Shown here: piece by piece, positions 8,170 to 16,683 of the stretch
Position numbering within the stretch: position 1 is the first letter of the stretch
Layout of the letters: every line of letters starts with the position of its first letter
Assembly: GCA_022572355.1 (NCBI GenBank)
Contig: JACZWC010000032.1
Location: 1 to 49,132 of the forward strand
DNA: 49,132 nt
DNA from: Bacteroidota bacterium
GTDB taxonomy: Bacteria; Bacteroidota; Bacteroidia; NORP154
Direction: 5' to 3'
Notes under the pieces: generated by a model
Told to the model about the DNA's origin: nothing
Databases searched by the model: none
What the model saw: only the letters and a program-made list of their open reading frames with translations
Program-made: the position numbers and the translations under genes

Positions 8170-11100
8170 ATGACCATACGCGCATTCATACGTACTTCTC
8201 TGGTGACAGCTGCAATATTATGCGGTGATATGGTTCATTCACAGACTCAGCAAGCGTTGCTGGGCTGGCAAAATTTTGATGACCCGCCCAACTCATTGTC
8301 CTTTACTATCTTGGAGAATTTCTCAGTTTCGCCGAGTTATGGCTTTAATCAGTGGACGGTTAACTACGACTACGATGGGCAAGGGGTTTATGCAAATACG
8401 CCTTCTCAGGATTCCACCTATGGAAATATTGGACAAATTGGGCCTCCCAATCAAAATTACCTTCACATAAGAGACTTCCTCGACACGATTTTTGATGACT
8501 GTTATGACCCGATTGTGGCTACTGAACGCTGGGCGGTAATTGGAGGCGGTATTTGCACACAGGGATTTGATAATATAATCCTAAATTTTTGGTGGTTGGC
8601 GCAAGGCGCCCCCGGTGATTATGGAGAGGTTTATTACAGTGTTAATGGAGTGGCCGGGCCCTGGATGCTTACAGATAAAAACGATGCGGCACCTTGTGGA
8701 AGCACTACTAAATATTGTAATACAACTAAGTGGAAGTATGCCAGAATTGAAGGCCCTCAATTCATCAATAAGGACAATCTGAGTTTTGCCTGGAAATGGA
8801 CCAATGATGCTGTGAATACCAACGATTCGTTGCCCTTTGCCATTGATGACATCATCATTGTTGGAGAGTACGATCCCAATGATCTGCAGGGCGCCGGTAT
8901 CAATGCAATTTCAATTTCCCCTTCTCCTGTGTGTCAGGAAGATGTGGCTAATACGACTCTGTCCTTCCTTTTTACCTTAACCGACTCACTTTGTGGTGGA
9001 AGCTATTCGATTGAAATCTCGGATTCCAACTGTAATTTCAATAACTCTTTCAATATTGCTAATTTCTCAACGGGTCCGCTAAATTCTGGTATTACTTACC
9101 AGGTTTCGGGAACGCTGCTGATTCCAACTTCTTTGCCAATAGCTTCTTGCTATTGCTTTAGAATAAACCGCACCTCTCCTCCTATTATTATAGGTACACC
9201 CAACTTAGGTTGTTTTGAGGTAATCGATTGTATTGACAGCATTAATATTCCGTTGGTGCCACCCGTATTGCAAAATCCGGTTACCAATCCATTCGATTTA
9301 ATAGATACAGAACGGATCATATGTGATTCCAGTGTAATAGATGTAAAGTTCTTTTCCTTTGGTGCATACAATCCGACTAATACCTACACTTTGGAGCTTT
9401 CGGACTCATCGGGGAGCTTTGCCAACCCAACCGTAATTGGCGGCCCAATGCCCAGCACCCAAACTCATGACCCCGCAATTTATCCTCTTGCTTCACCTGG
9501 AAATATAGCCGGTCAGATAGTGCCACCTCAAATACCTGGCTGTAATTATTGGATGAGAGTTGTGTCTTCGGACCCCGTGGTCATCGGAAGAGCTTGGGGG
9601 CCTTTTTGTATCAAGCAGTGTGATATCATAACGAATAATGGAAAGGATATTAGTATATGCATTACGGATGGATGCAATGCCACTATCACACAGCAAATGC
9701 CAATAGGGATGCAGAATAATGTTGACTTTACTTATGTGCTTACAACTACTTCGATCCTTGATTCGGTCGTTATTACTCAATCAACAGTCTGGAATACAAC
9801 AACCTGTTCTTACGTCAACATAACAAATTTTGATAGCATTTTTAGTAATGTTTATTCAATAGACGTAACCAGTTCTGGAATACCAGGATCGGATTGGAAG
9901 TGGTTTGTAAATGGCCAGCTGCAAACGCCCGCCAATTCACTTAACCCGTCTTTTGGATTTACATGTGAAGGAACATACACCATTAGGCTGGATTCACTGG
10001 ATTTTTGTGAAACGCCTGTCGAAAAAACAGTGCAGGTTGGAAACCTGGGTCCTGATTTCACATTTGCCGTTACGGATACCAATGTTGTGTTTACCAACAC
10101 GTCCATTTTTGATCCTGCAGATTCCATAACATGGTCATGGCAGTTTGGTGATGGCTGGGATCTTAAATCAAAAAGCGCATCGGGTATGAACCATGTGTAC
10201 AATGATTGTTTTGGAAGTTACATGGTTACCCTGACTGCCACTAAGCAAAACTGTTGTTCTTCCACTATTACCAAGGAGGTTAACGTAGGTTTATTAATGA
10301 GTGATTTCAGTTATAGCATAAATGGAACCACTGTTACCTTCGATGATTTATCTACCGGGATGAATGATACCCTCATCAATGGCAAATCCTGGTTATGGGA
10401 TTTTGGAGATGGACAGACAGCGATATTAGGTACTAAAGATTATTCGGATACAATAATAATCCCGGATCCCTGTGGAACAGACACCCTGTGGTTCCCGGTT
10501 CGGGATACTGGGGATATCAGTCACGTCTACCCTAACTGTGGTATATATGACGTTACCCTGACGGTCGTTGACTCAGGTGAGGTGTGTGTGAAAGTGCCAT
10601 TCAATATTAATGCCTTTGATTCTGCCGCTGTATATGACACCTGTAATCAATTCCAGGTTCAGCTTCTTACAATGGGCAGCCCACCTACGTATACACCTGC
10701 AATGATAATAACGGGCACGACCGGTGAATTAGGCGCTACGGTAAGTTTCACTGATGATACCCTTGAACTTTGTATTCCACCAAAGTCTCTTTACGAAGCG
10801 ATGGGATATCAGCTAGGGGGGTATTACATGAGAATTGTGGCTACCAACTCATCAACACCCGACAATATGCTCGGATCTGTAATTCGGCTCAATGTCAAAG
10901 GAATCTCTGGATCCTTGATAGATTTTGGGCTGCGTGATCAGAATGGCCCGATAGCAGATTATGATACCATATGCGCAAACACTGACGACATTGGCATAAT
11001 CATTAACTCTCCACAATTGTTGAGCTCCAATTATTTTGTTCAATTCTCGACCGGGGGCAATCTGTTTGCTACTTTCCTTTGGGACCCCAACTTGTATGGC

Positions 11101-12633
11101 TTTAATCTTTGCTGTTTTAGCTTTGCAGATTACCCAACCGGAATCTATGAAGTTACCTTACAGGAAGTGGAGAAGGGTTTTATTCCCTTTGATCCGCTTG
11201 GTGATTATTGTGTTGGGCCTTTCAGTGTCCCGCACTATTTCTATCTCGATGCTGGGCCGGTTGTACGGGTCATTGGGCCGGATGAGGTATGCCTGGGCGA
11301 CACGGTTACCTTTAGCGCAAAATTTTCTGATACGCTGAAACATTGTGAAGAGAATTCACTTGTTATAGATACCGCGTTTATTCCAGCCACCTACTATGAC
11401 TGGAACTTTATCGATAATTTTAATATTGGTACAATACTCACTGAATCCAACAATGAGTTGACAATTGTTTTCAATAATTACGGGTCTGCACAGATAGAGC
11501 TTAGTGCATTGAGCGCTTGTGGTGATGGTTCGGCTTCTACTGTTATAATTGTTAAGCCCAACTCAATTCTTTTAACCATTCCTGATCCCGATACAACGAT
11601 TTGCCAGGGTGAATCCATCACCTTGTCTGCAACCAATACAACTTGGGTGGCCTATAATGACTTCGCGTGGATTATAGATTGTGATACGGTGAGGGATACG
11701 TCATATGCACCCGGAGGTACTGATACGTTCACAATTACTCCTGACTCAGATTTTACGGTCGTAGTCTATGTAGATAATAAAGGAAGCTCAAATTTCGGCT
11801 GCCCGGATTGGGATACAATTACAATTCGTGTGGTGGAAGTGCCAGATCTGGATACATACAATGAAGAAATTTGTATAGGCGATAGTGCACAATTGGATGC
11901 CTTTGCACCGGAGGCTGTATCCTATGCATGGGTGCCTTCAGCCACACTCGATGACTCGACAATATACAATCCGATTGCAAAACCGCTTACAACAACAGAT
12001 TACATTGTAACGGTTGCATACGATTCGATTTGTCCGGATAAATCGGACACTGCAACGGTTATAGTAAATATTCCGATAGTAGCTCCATGCTGTGACACAA
12101 CCATCTTTCTTGGCGATGCAGTGATATTGACCTCTAATGCTCCAAACGGAGTTACTTACGTTTGGACGCCAAGCGCTGGATTGGATGATCCAAGCTCTGC
12201 TAATCCAATGGCAACCCCGGATTCTACTACCACTTACAAAGTAATAATGACCGATCAATTTGGCTGTGTCGATTCGAACTTTGTGACGGTAGAAATAATT
12301 TCCCCTGACTTTGAACCGGAGGTTCCGGATGCTTTTACTCCGGATGGTAGCGGACCTTCACCGAATAATATTTTTTACGTATTTGACGTAAAGGGAAGAG
12401 AAGGAGAATCGATTGAAACCATTTCATTCAAAATATTTAACAGATGGGGAGAAATGATTTTTGAAGCGACGGAAAGAAATCAAATTATTTATCCGTTTGG
12501 AGGTTGGGATGGAACACATATGAGAAATGGTAAGAACATGGAAGTTGGAGTATATGTTTGGCTGTTAGAGGCAACATCGGTAAAAGGTGAGAAGATCGGG
12601 CCTATTAGTGGAAACGTCACGCTGTTAAAATAA
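8170..12633 (+). CDS. T9SS-secreted PKD protein with gliding-motility-type (type B, CHU_C) sorting domain
   Basis: The 1487-residue protein has a signal peptide ending near residue 25 (DMVHSQ). An N-terminal region of about 200 residues resembles a jelly-roll or MAM-type beta-sandwich with AIDDI near its end. PKD-like domains lie at about 628-707 (WQFGDGW) and 711-814 (WDFGDGQ). Three Ig-like modules follow at about 1134, 1228 and 1308, the last two with a YAWVPSATL or YVWTPSAGL core. The last ~100 residues are a CHU_C/type B domain: PDAFTPDG, FKIFNRWGEMIFE, GWDGTHMRNGK. In SprB-like adhesins this class of domain directs T9SS export and usually needs a dedicated PorP/SprF partner. The next gene, one base downstream, encodes such a partner. 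The specific ligand is unknown. Confidence 0.9.
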   Translation: MTIRAFIRTSLVTAAILCGDMVHSQTQQALLGWQNFDDPPNSLSFTILENFSVSPSYGFNQWTVNYDYDGQGVYANTPSQDSTYGNIGQIGPPNQNYLHIRDFLDTIFDDCYDPIVATERWAVIGGGICTQGFDNIILNFWWLAQGAPGDYGEVYYSVNGVAGPWMLTDKNDAAPCGSTTKYCNTTKWKYARIEGPQFINKDNLSFAWKWTNDAVNTNDSLPFAIDDIIIVGEYDPNDLQGAGINAISISPSPVCQEDVANTTLSFLFTLTDSLCGGSYSIEISDSNCNFNNSFNIANFSTGPLNSGITYQVSGTLLIPTSLPIASCYCFRINRTSPPIIIGTPNLGCFEVIDCIDSINIPLVPPVLQNPVTNPFDLIDTERIICDSSVIDVKFFSFGAYNPTNTYTLELSDSSGSFANPTVIGGPMPSTQTHDPAIYPLASPGNIAGQIVPPQIPGCNYWMRVVSSDPVVIGRAWGPFCIKQCDIITNNGKDISICITDGCNATITQQMPIGMQNNVDFTYVLTTTSILDSVVITQSTVWNTTTCSYVNITNFDSIFSNVYSIDVTSSGIPGSDWKWFVNGQLQTPANSLNPSFGFTCEGTYTIRLDSLDFCETPVEKTVQVGNLGPDFTFAVTDTNVVFTNTSIFDPADSITWSWQFGDGWDLKSKSASGMNHVYNDCFGSYMVTLTATKQNCCSSTITKEVNVGLLMSDFSYSINGTTVTFDDLSTGMNDTLINGKSWLWDFGDGQTAILGTKDYSDTIIIPDPCGTDTLWFPVRDTGDISHVYPNCGIYDVTLTVVDSGEVCVKVPFNINAFDSAAVYDTCNQFQVQLLTMGSPPTYTPAMIITGTTGELGATVSFTDDTLELCIPPKSLYEAMGYQLGGYYMRIVATNSSTPDNMLGSVIRLNVKGISGSLIDFGLRDQNGPIADYDTICANTDDIGIIINSPQLLSSNYFVQFSTGGNLFATFLWDPNLYGFNLCCFSFADYPTGIYEVTLQEVEKGFIPFDPLGDYCVGPFSVPHYFYLDAGPVVRVIGPDEVCLGDTVTFSAKFSDTLKHCEENSLVIDTAFIPATYYDWNFIDNFNIGTILTESNNELTIVFNNYGSAQIELSALSACGDGSASTVIIVKPNSILLTIPDPDTTICQGESITLSATNTTWVAYNDFAWIIDCDTVRDTSYAPGGTDTFTITPDSDFTVVVYVDNKGSSNFGCPDWDTITIRVVEVPDLDTYNEEICIGDSAQLDAFAPEAVSYAWVPSATLDDSTIYNPIAKPLTTTDYIVTVAYDSICPDKSDTATVIVNIPIVAPCCDTTIFLGDAVILTSNAPNGVTYVWTPSAGLDDPSSANPMATPDSTTTYKVIMTDQFGCVDSNFVTVEIISPDFEPEVPDAFTPDGSGPSPNNIFYVFDVKGREGESIETISFKIFNRWGEMIFEATERNQIIYPFGGWDGTHMRNGKNMEVGVYVWLLEATSVKGEKIGPISGNVTLLK

Positions 12634-12634
12634 T

Positions 12635-13663
12635 ATGAAGAGAGTATTATCTATATTAATTATCGCGTGTGGTGTGCTTGTGGCCTGGGGGCATAAATCT
12701 GTGGCCCAGGACATACACTTCTCTCAGTTTTACTTTTCTCCGTTAACGCTTAATCCGGCACATACGGGTTTCTTCAACGGCAAGCATAGATTTGCAACCA
12801 ATTATAAGAGTCAATGGAAAAGAGCTTCAGGTGGAGATCCCTATGTGACTTTTACTGGCTCCTATGACGTACATATATTGGATAAGATGATGAAAGCTGC
12901 CGATATGGCGGGTTTCGGAATTAGTTTCTTTAGTGACAAAGCCGGCAAGGGCGACCTGAAAACTACAGGAGCCTTTGGGTCATTGGCTTATCACAGGGAT
13001 ATGATTGGCAATGGCAAACAGTTGGTGTCTTTTGGAATTCAGGGTGGGGTAGTACAAGTGGGATTCGACAGATCAAAACTGAGGTTTGGAGATGAGATAC
13101 TCAGCGATAGTGAAGCGGGAACCGGACAAGAAGTCTTTGAGAGAACCAGTGTAGTATATGCTGACATAAATGCTGGCTTACTTTGGAATTATATTTATTC
13201 GAAGAAGATGATATTCTTTTTAGGATTATCGACCTATCATCTGACCCGGCCCAAAGTAAATTTTCTTACAACAACCGAATCGAACGTCTTATCCAATAGA
13301 ACTGCAATTCAGGCGGGAGCGTCGTTTAGCCTGACAAAGGAGTGGGATATACTTCCCAGTTTCCTTTACATGATTCAAAAGGCTTCGAATGAAACCAATT
13401 TGGGCTTAGCGGTTCGTTACAATACCAAATCTGAAGCAGCTATTCGTTTAGGAGCATGGTACAGGCAATGGTCAAATTCAGATGCTTTAATAATTATGGC
13501 GGGCTTTGAGTATATGAATATTACGTTAGGAATGAGTTACGATATTAACGTTTCGACACTTAAGGAAACAAGCAACGGACAGGGCAGTTTTGAAATTGCA
13601 TTAATATATATTTTGCAGTCATCAAAGGCAATAGTCCAGGATATGGCCTGTCCTAACTTTTAG
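12635..13663 (+). CDS. PorP/SprF family outer-membrane protein
   Basis: The 342-residue protein has a signal peptide ending at about residue 25 and then the family signature QDIHFSQFYFSPLTLNPA. The rest is amphipathic beta-strand, as expected for an outer-membrane barrel. PorP/SprF proteins work with the T9SS; in Flavobacterium johnsoniae SprF is needed to get the SprB adhesin to the cell surface. The ATG lies one base after the stop codon of the upstream type B secreted protein, so translation is probably coupled. This position indicates that it serves that protein. The C-terminus (IALIYIL...) ends in the usual beta-strand. A second family member lies at 15664. Confidence 0.93.
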   Translation: MKRVLSILIIACGVLVAWGHKSVAQDIHFSQFYFSPLTLNPAHTGFFNGKHRFATNYKSQWKRASGGDPYVTFTGSYDVHILDKMMKAADMAGFGISFFSDKAGKGDLKTTGAFGSLAYHRDMIGNGKQLVSFGIQGGVVQVGFDRSKLRFGDEILSDSEAGTGQEVFERTSVVYADINAGLLWNYIYSKKMIFFLGLSTYHLTRPKVNFLTTTESNVLSNRTAIQAGASFSLTKEWDILPSFLYMIQKASNETNLGLAVRYNTKSEAAIRLGAWYRQWSNSDALIIMAGFEYMNITLGMSYDINVSTLKETSNGQGSFEIALIYILQSSKAIVQDMACPNF

Positions 13664-13687
13664 GATATTCTGTGAAGAAGAAATTAT

Positions 13688-15643
13688 ATGAATACGTTGA
13701 TTAAACCCAAAAGCATCTCCAATATATTAAGGTTCGCATTTGCCATTATATTAACTGTTATGATGTGTAAACCGGCAAGTGCAACTCACGTAATTGGCGG
13801 TGAGGTATATTATGAGTGCCTTGATCCGGCTACCGGCTTTTACCGATTTACGGTTAAATTATATCGCGATTGCTACAACGGCGTACCATTTTTTGATGAT
13901 CCGATTTTTGTATCCTTATATGACGTTAATGATAACTTGGTTATTCAATTTAATATGGCGCTACCTGTAGACGATACGTTGGATAATGAAACGTATAATG
14001 TATGCTTGTATTCACCTCCAGATATTTGTGTACATACAGCTGTCTACCAGGAAGATTTTTTCTTACCTCCAGGGGAGTTTTACATGACCTATCAAAGGTG
14101 CTGCAGAAATGTTATCATCGCGAATATTCAAAATCCAAGCTCGACCGGATTTGGTTTTGAAATAAAAATTCCAGACTCTTCGGAAGCTGTCTGCAACAGT
14201 TCGCCTTACTTCAATAATTATCCTCCAACCATAATTTGTCTGGACGCACCGTTTACCTATGATCATTCTGCAACAGACCCTGATGGTGATTCGCTGGTAT
14301 ACTATTTCTGTGCACCAAATGATTATAACAACGGTACCTGGGGAATAATACCGAATCCATCCGGGCCTCCGGTTGTTCATTATGATGTAACTTATTTAAG
14401 TCCTTATGACACCCTGTATCCTATATGGGCTCCCACTGACACATTTAAGATAGATCCAGTTACCGGGTTTTTGACTGGCACTCCTGAGCTTGCCGGGAAT
14501 TATGTAGTAGCAATATGCGTTAGTGAGTATAGAAATGGTGTGTTGCTTTCGACCAATAAAAGGGACTTCCAATTTAACATTGCCAGTTGTTTAGAAGATC
14601 CGAATTTGGGTTTTACATTTCTTCCAGATCCGTGCGATAACCTGAAAATCAATTTCACATATACGGGTAATCAGGTGGAGTCATTCTATTGGGATTTTGG
14701 TGTGGATACAAGCGATTCTGACACCAGTATTTTTCCGAATCCAACCTATACATATCCTGATACGGGAGATTATGCTGTGACGTTAGTCGTAAATCAAGAC
14801 TACTATTGTGCTGATACCCTTGGAATTAGCGTAATACCGCCCAATCCGCTCAAAGCTGATTTTTCATGGATTAAAGTGTGTCCTGACGATACAGTATTTT
14901 TTCAGGACCAATCTATAGTAAATGTATTCACAGGCCCGATAGTTGGCTGGAATTGGACGTTTCCCAAAGGCACACCTTTAACTGACACCGTACAAAATCC
15001 TTACAGTATTTTTGCAGATACAATTACTTACAATACAACATTGGTCATTACTACAGCGCCACCTGGTTCTGGTTCTGATTCTTCGAAATATTGCAAGGAT
15101 ACGGTGCACTTGCCGGTTAACTTTTTTCCGATTCCATATGTGGATGCTGGTCCTGACCTGTATATGACACTGGGTGACGCGGTACAACTTAGCGCCACGG
15201 GTACGTTCTCTTATAGCTGGAGCCCTTCTTCAACCTTAAACAATAGCAACATCTACAATCCTTTGGCATTTCCGCTGGAAACGACAGATTTTATGGTAAC
15301 TGGTACCTCTGTTGATTCCTGTGTCAATCGAGATATTGTTCGTGTTCATGTGGTAGATGCACAGGTAGAAATACCCAATGCTTTTTCGCCAAATGGAGAT
15401 GGAGTCAACGATATAATTTACTTGCTATCGGTGGGCGTAGTCGAGGTACGGGAGTTTAAGATTTTTAATAGGTGGGGACAGATTGTATTTGAGACTGGTG
15501 GAGATATATTAAATCTTCAGGGTTGGGACGGAATGTTCAATGGCCAACCTCAGGAAATGGGCAATTACGCATATTATTATAAGGCTGTAGATCGTGCAGG
15601 AACTGCCATGGAGGGAAGTGGTGACATAGCGCTGATACGTTGA
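13688..15643 (+). CDS. T9SS-secreted PKD protein with type B (CHU_C) sorting domain
   Basis: The 651-residue protein has a signal peptide cleaved near residue 32 (SASAT-like). A conserved N-terminal region at 33-300 begins THVIGGEVYYECLDP and includes a cadherin-like DHSATDPDGDSLVYY stretch at about 193. PKD-like domains lie at about 312-381 (FYWDFG) and 391-465. An Ig-like module at about 485-560 contains YSWSPSSTLN. The type B sorting domain at 563-651 has IPNAFSPNGDGVND and IFNRWGQIVFE. The N-terminal region is almost identical to that of the protein encoded at 19374-21050, which ends in a type A domain instead. The gene is followed by a PorP/SprF gene, repeating the arrangement just upstream. 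Function beyond surface display is unknown. Confidence 0.9.
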   Translation: MNTLIKPKSISNILRFAFAIILTVMMCKPASATHVIGGEVYYECLDPATGFYRFTVKLYRDCYNGVPFFDDPIFVSLYDVNDNLVIQFNMALPVDDTLDNETYNVCLYSPPDICVHTAVYQEDFFLPPGEFYMTYQRCCRNVIIANIQNPSSTGFGFEIKIPDSSEAVCNSSPYFNNYPPTIICLDAPFTYDHSATDPDGDSLVYYFCAPNDYNNGTWGIIPNPSGPPVVHYDVTYLSPYDTLYPIWAPTDTFKIDPVTGFLTGTPELAGNYVVAICVSEYRNGVLLSTNKRDFQFNIASCLEDPNLGFTFLPDPCDNLKINFTYTGNQVESFYWDFGVDTSDSDTSIFPNPTYTYPDTGDYAVTLVVNQDYYCADTLGISVIPPNPLKADFSWIKVCPDDTVFFQDQSIVNVFTGPIVGWNWTFPKGTPLTDTVQNPYSIFADTITYNTTLVITTAPPGSGSDSSKYCKDTVHLPVNFFPIPYVDAGPDLYMTLGDAVQLSATGTFSYSWSPSSTLNNSNIYNPLAFPLETTDFMVTGTSVDSCVNRDIVRVHVVDAQVEIPNAFSPNGDGVNDIIYLLSVGVVEVREFKIFNRWGQIVFETGGDILNLQGWDGMFNGQPQEMGNYAYYYKAVDRAGTAMEGSGDIALIR

Positions 15644-15663
15644 GCAGGGGGAAGTTGGAATCA

Positions 15664-16680
15664 ATGAAAAAATTAATTGTACTCATATTAGGTCTTGCTT
15701 TTTCTCTTAATCAGGGTTATTCTCAGGATATACACTTCTCTCAATTTCAGGCGTCTCCACTTCTCCTAAATCCTGCTAACACCGGCAATTACGTCGGTGA
15801 TTACCGGGTGGGTTTGCACTATCGAAATCAGTGGAAGTCTTTTATAAAGCCATTTGTTACATACGCCGGTTTCTTTGATAAAAAATTCAAGAAAGAATTA
15901 TTGGGCAAGGATTTTTGGGGAGCAGGATTGGTGCTCTATTCTGACAAAGCCGGCACCGCAGAATTTGGAACACAGGTAGCACAACTCGCTTTGGGTTATC
16001 ATAAGAAGTTAGGTGCTGACAAACATCTCATAAGCGTTGGAATTCAAGGTGGCGTGGTTCAAAAAGGAATTAACTATGATGAACTGAAGTTTGGAAATCA
16101 GTATGAGAGTGTTTTTTATAATTCTGAGTTACAGAATAATGAGACGTATGGTGATCCTTCAATTATCTACCCACAGATACAAGCAGGGCTAAATTGGCAA
16201 TTTAAATTTAGCGAAAAACTGAATTTTAATGCAGGGGTTTCCATGTTTAATTTAAACTCACCCAAAGAATCATACTATAAAGATTCGGATAACAAACTGA
16301 ACACCCGTTTTACCATAAATGCAGGAAGTGATATCAAATACAATGATCAGATTACCATCAGTCCGGCAATTTTGGTTTCTGGCCAGACAAAGGCAACTGA
16401 ATTTATATTGGGTTCAGATATTGGCTATAAAGTGAGGGATGTTCCTATGCTCAAAGTACAGGCATTGTTTGGGATATATTACCGGTCATCTGATGCCTTG
16501 ATTTTCGTTCCTGGCCTTCAATACAACAATTACCGGTTTGGTATAAGTTATGATATCAACCTTTCTTCTCTGAGGACAGCGAGCAAGAGCAGAGGGGGTA
16601 TTGAATTTTCGATTATTTACATATTCAATCAAAACCCGAAGCTCGGAATCAAGAGGAATCTACCTTGTAAAAGATTGTAA
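15664..16680 (+). CDS. PorP/SprF family outer-membrane protein
   Basis: This is a 338-residue protein when started at ATG 15664. That start gives a clean signal peptide (MKKLIVLILGLAFSLNQGYS) and follows a purine-rich GGGGGAAG. The in-frame TTG at 15640 would add eight polar residues and overlap the previous stop, so I reject it. After the signal comes the family motif QDIHFSQFQASPLLLNPA and a barrel-like series of beta-strands. It is the second PorP/SprF protein in the operon and again sits directly after a type B secreted protein. The inferred role is export or surface attachment of the 651-residue partner. Confidence 0.93.
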   Translation: MKKLIVLILGLAFSLNQGYSQDIHFSQFQASPLLLNPANTGNYVGDYRVGLHYRNQWKSFIKPFVTYAGFFDKKFKKELLGKDFWGAGLVLYSDKAGTAEFGTQVAQLALGYHKKLGADKHLISVGIQGGVVQKGINYDELKFGNQYESVFYNSELQNNETYGDPSIIYPQIQAGLNWQFKFSEKLNFNAGVSMFNLNSPKESYYKDSDNKLNTRFTINAGSDIKYNDQITISPAILVSGQTKATEFILGSDIGYKVRDVPMLKVQALFGIYYRSSDALIFVPGLQYNNYRFGISYDINLSSLRTASKSRGGIEFSIIYIFNQNPKLGIKRNLPCKRL

Positions 16681-16683
16681 GCG

